Positions 5,365 to 6,111 of a DNA stretch of 6,111 nucleotides are shown here, in pieces (position 1 is the first letter of the stretch; every line of letters starts with the position of its first letter). Source of the stretch: Candidatus Bathyarchaeota archaeon (GTDB taxonomy: Archaea > Thermoproteota > Bathyarchaeia > Bathyarchaeales > Bathycorpusculaceae); the NCBI GenBank assembly GCA_030672945.1, contig DAOVFL010000058.1, positions 1-6,111 of the forward strand, given 5' to 3'. The notes under the pieces were generated by a model, which searched no databases, had not been told where the DNA came from, and worked only from the letters and a program-made list of their open reading frames with translations. The translations under genes and the position numbers were made by a program.

Positions 5365-5666
5365 TGCTTGTGGGAAAACTGTTGCTTGTTTTGGGAACAC
5401 TAATCTGTTTGAATATCGGGATCCTTCTGCAAACAATAGGATACGATTTTATAGATAATATGCCACTTTTTGCTCTTGGAACCGCATTCATAGGTTTAGG
5501 TGCCATATTCGCAATAGTAGACCTTGTTAAGTCCTACGAGGAATTATCGAAGAAGCGGAAACCAAGTGAAAAAACGAAGGAGTTAGGAGAGGAAGATAAG
5601 GAGACAATTAGATTTAAGGAACGGGAGGAAAAACAGGCTGAAAAACCTGAAGAGCAAATCAATTGA
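5361..5666 (+). CDS. Two-helix membrane protein with charged C-terminal tail, 101 residues
   Basis: No family recognised. Residues 3-25 (LVGKLLLVLGTLICLNIGIL) and 35-57 (PLFALGTAFIGLGAIFAIVDLV) are membrane segments joined by a short loop (QTIGYDFIDNM). From residue 58 the protein is a long charged, probably helical or disordered tail (SKKRKPSEKTKEL, FKEREEKQAEKPEEQIN). Both termini are most likely on the cytoplasmic side, which would let the tail contact the products of the preceding genes; this is inference. The GTG at 5361 overlaps the zinc-ribbon stop as GTGA. ATG at 5364 (TGATG) is the alternative and shortens the protein by one residue. GAAGG at 5348-5352 is a plausible ribosome-binding site for either. 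Confidence 0.7.
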   Translation: MMLVGKLLLVLGTLICLNIGILLQTIGYDFIDNMPLFALGTAFIGLGAIFAIVDLVKSYEELSKKRKPSEKTKELGEEDKETIRFKEREEKQAEKPEEQIN

Positions 5667-5721
5667 TTCGAAAAGCATAGCTTTGCTTTACATATGTAGA
5701 AATGTGACATTGGAGCGAATT

Positions 5722-5734
5722 AAGGAGGTTGAGG
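5722..5734 (+). promoter_or_regulatory. Strong Shine-Dalgarno that sets the start of the last gene
   Basis: AAGGAGGTTGAGG matches the archaeal 16S 3' end closely and lies five to ten bases before the TTG at 5740. It argues for that TTG over the in-frame GTG at 5704 and TTGs at 5683 and 5710, which have no such site. Confidence 0.6.
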
Positions 5735-5739
5735 AAAAC

Positions 5740-6111
5740 TTGTCTGACTGGTGGGATCCTCGTAATCTGCTGGATTTAGATGATTATTTTAATTGGATAT
5801 TGATGGAAAGCGTTTATAGAGGCCATAAAGGAAGCTTCAAAATAGACGCCAGCAAGTGTAGGGGGCTGACTTCTCTGGGTTTCATTCTTTACGTCTTGTT
5901 TGGTGAACCAAAGTTCAACCCATACGAGGTCCTGGATGATGAAGCCCAGAAGAAGTTTAAACAGGTTTTGAGAAAGCGGTTCGAAAAGGACAGCTACTTT
6001 CTACGTTACTCCCTAAGATTCTTGGATGTTAAAACTGGCGATAGAGACGAGAAAACAGGGTGGATAAACATAGAACCATATATTTACTCCATGTTAGGGG
6101 GAGAAGTATTC
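5740..6111 (+). CDS. Hypothetical protein, N-terminal part, cut by the right edge
   Basis: I do not recognise this protein; 124 codons are visible and the frame is open at the window end. With the TTG start it begins MSDWWDPRNLLDLDDYFNWI. It is soluble in character and rich in Asp, Lys and aromatics, with a hydrophobic stretch LTSLGFILYVLFG (43-55) too short and broken to be a sure membrane helix. A charged helix follows (DDEAQKKFKQVLRKRFEKD, 66-84), then a region of beta character (YFLRYSLRFLDVKTGD, GWINIEPYIYSMLGG). It lies 73 bases after the membrane-protein gene on the same strand, close enough to share a transcript. Function cannot be inferred from this part. Confidence 0.65.
   Translation, partial: MSDWWDPRNLLDLDDYFNWILMESVYRGHKGSFKIDASKCRGLTSLGFILYVLFGEPKFNPYEVLDDEAQKKFKQVLRKRFEKDSYFLRYSLRFLDVKTGDRDEKTGWINIEPYIYSMLGGEVF

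Noticed and set aside
5080..5506. Frames of 77-118 codons across the zinc-ribbon and membrane-protein genes on both strands
   Set aside because: They conflict with the eS31-like zinc ribbon, whose motif is decisive, and with the two-helix membrane protein.
1..6111. CRISPR array, tRNA or rRNA genes
   Set aside because: No regularly spaced direct repeats of 20-40 bases and no tRNA or rRNA signatures were seen on either strand by eye.

Overview
The window looks archaeal, though I cannot place it below that level. The evidence is a ribosomal-protein-eS31-like zinc ribbon, a short ribbon-helix-helix protein of the archaeal kind, A-rich BRE/TATA-like boxes about 25 bases before likely transcription starts, Shine-Dalgarno sequences matching GGAGGTGA, and several GTG or TTG starts. 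It is an accessory region: insertion-sequence material, nuclease-fold proteins, small membrane proteins and unnamed ORFs, with no core metabolic genes.

Left part (1-1910). A minus-strand DDE transposase of the IS4/IS5 type (157-1149) has an intact catalytic triad. Its stop overlaps by ATGA a lysine-rich frame that runs off the left edge. Upstream of it lies a 55-residue ribbon-helix-helix protein (1192-1359) with its own promoter and a nearby perfect inverted repeat. Next comes an odd block: a G8-A-G7 tract, an unrecognised basic 117-residue ORF (1513-1866), and an 8-bp inverted repeat (GGGGGTCA/TGACCCCC) that brackets the ORF.

Middle (1990-4220). Two convergent genes both look like PD-(D/E)XK-fold proteins. 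One (2056-2628) is Mrr-like with a helical N-terminal domain. The other (2706-3686, minus) carries E-N-E where E-x-K is expected and has a separate beta-rich C-terminal domain. They are followed by a 72-residue two-helix membrane protein (3829-4047) and, convergent to it, a 57-residue single-helix membrane protein (4219-4392, minus).

Right part (4393-6111). A gene-poor AT-rich stretch of about 430 bases leads into a plus-strand operon. It encodes a 122-residue unknown protein, a 56-residue eS31-like zinc ribbon and a two-helix membrane protein with a charged tail, joined by two GTGA overlaps. An unknown gene that continues past the right edge follows. The tight coupling of a ribosomal-type zinc ribbon to unknown and membrane genes is the most unusual arrangement here. 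GCGCGC occurs five times, almost always between genes.
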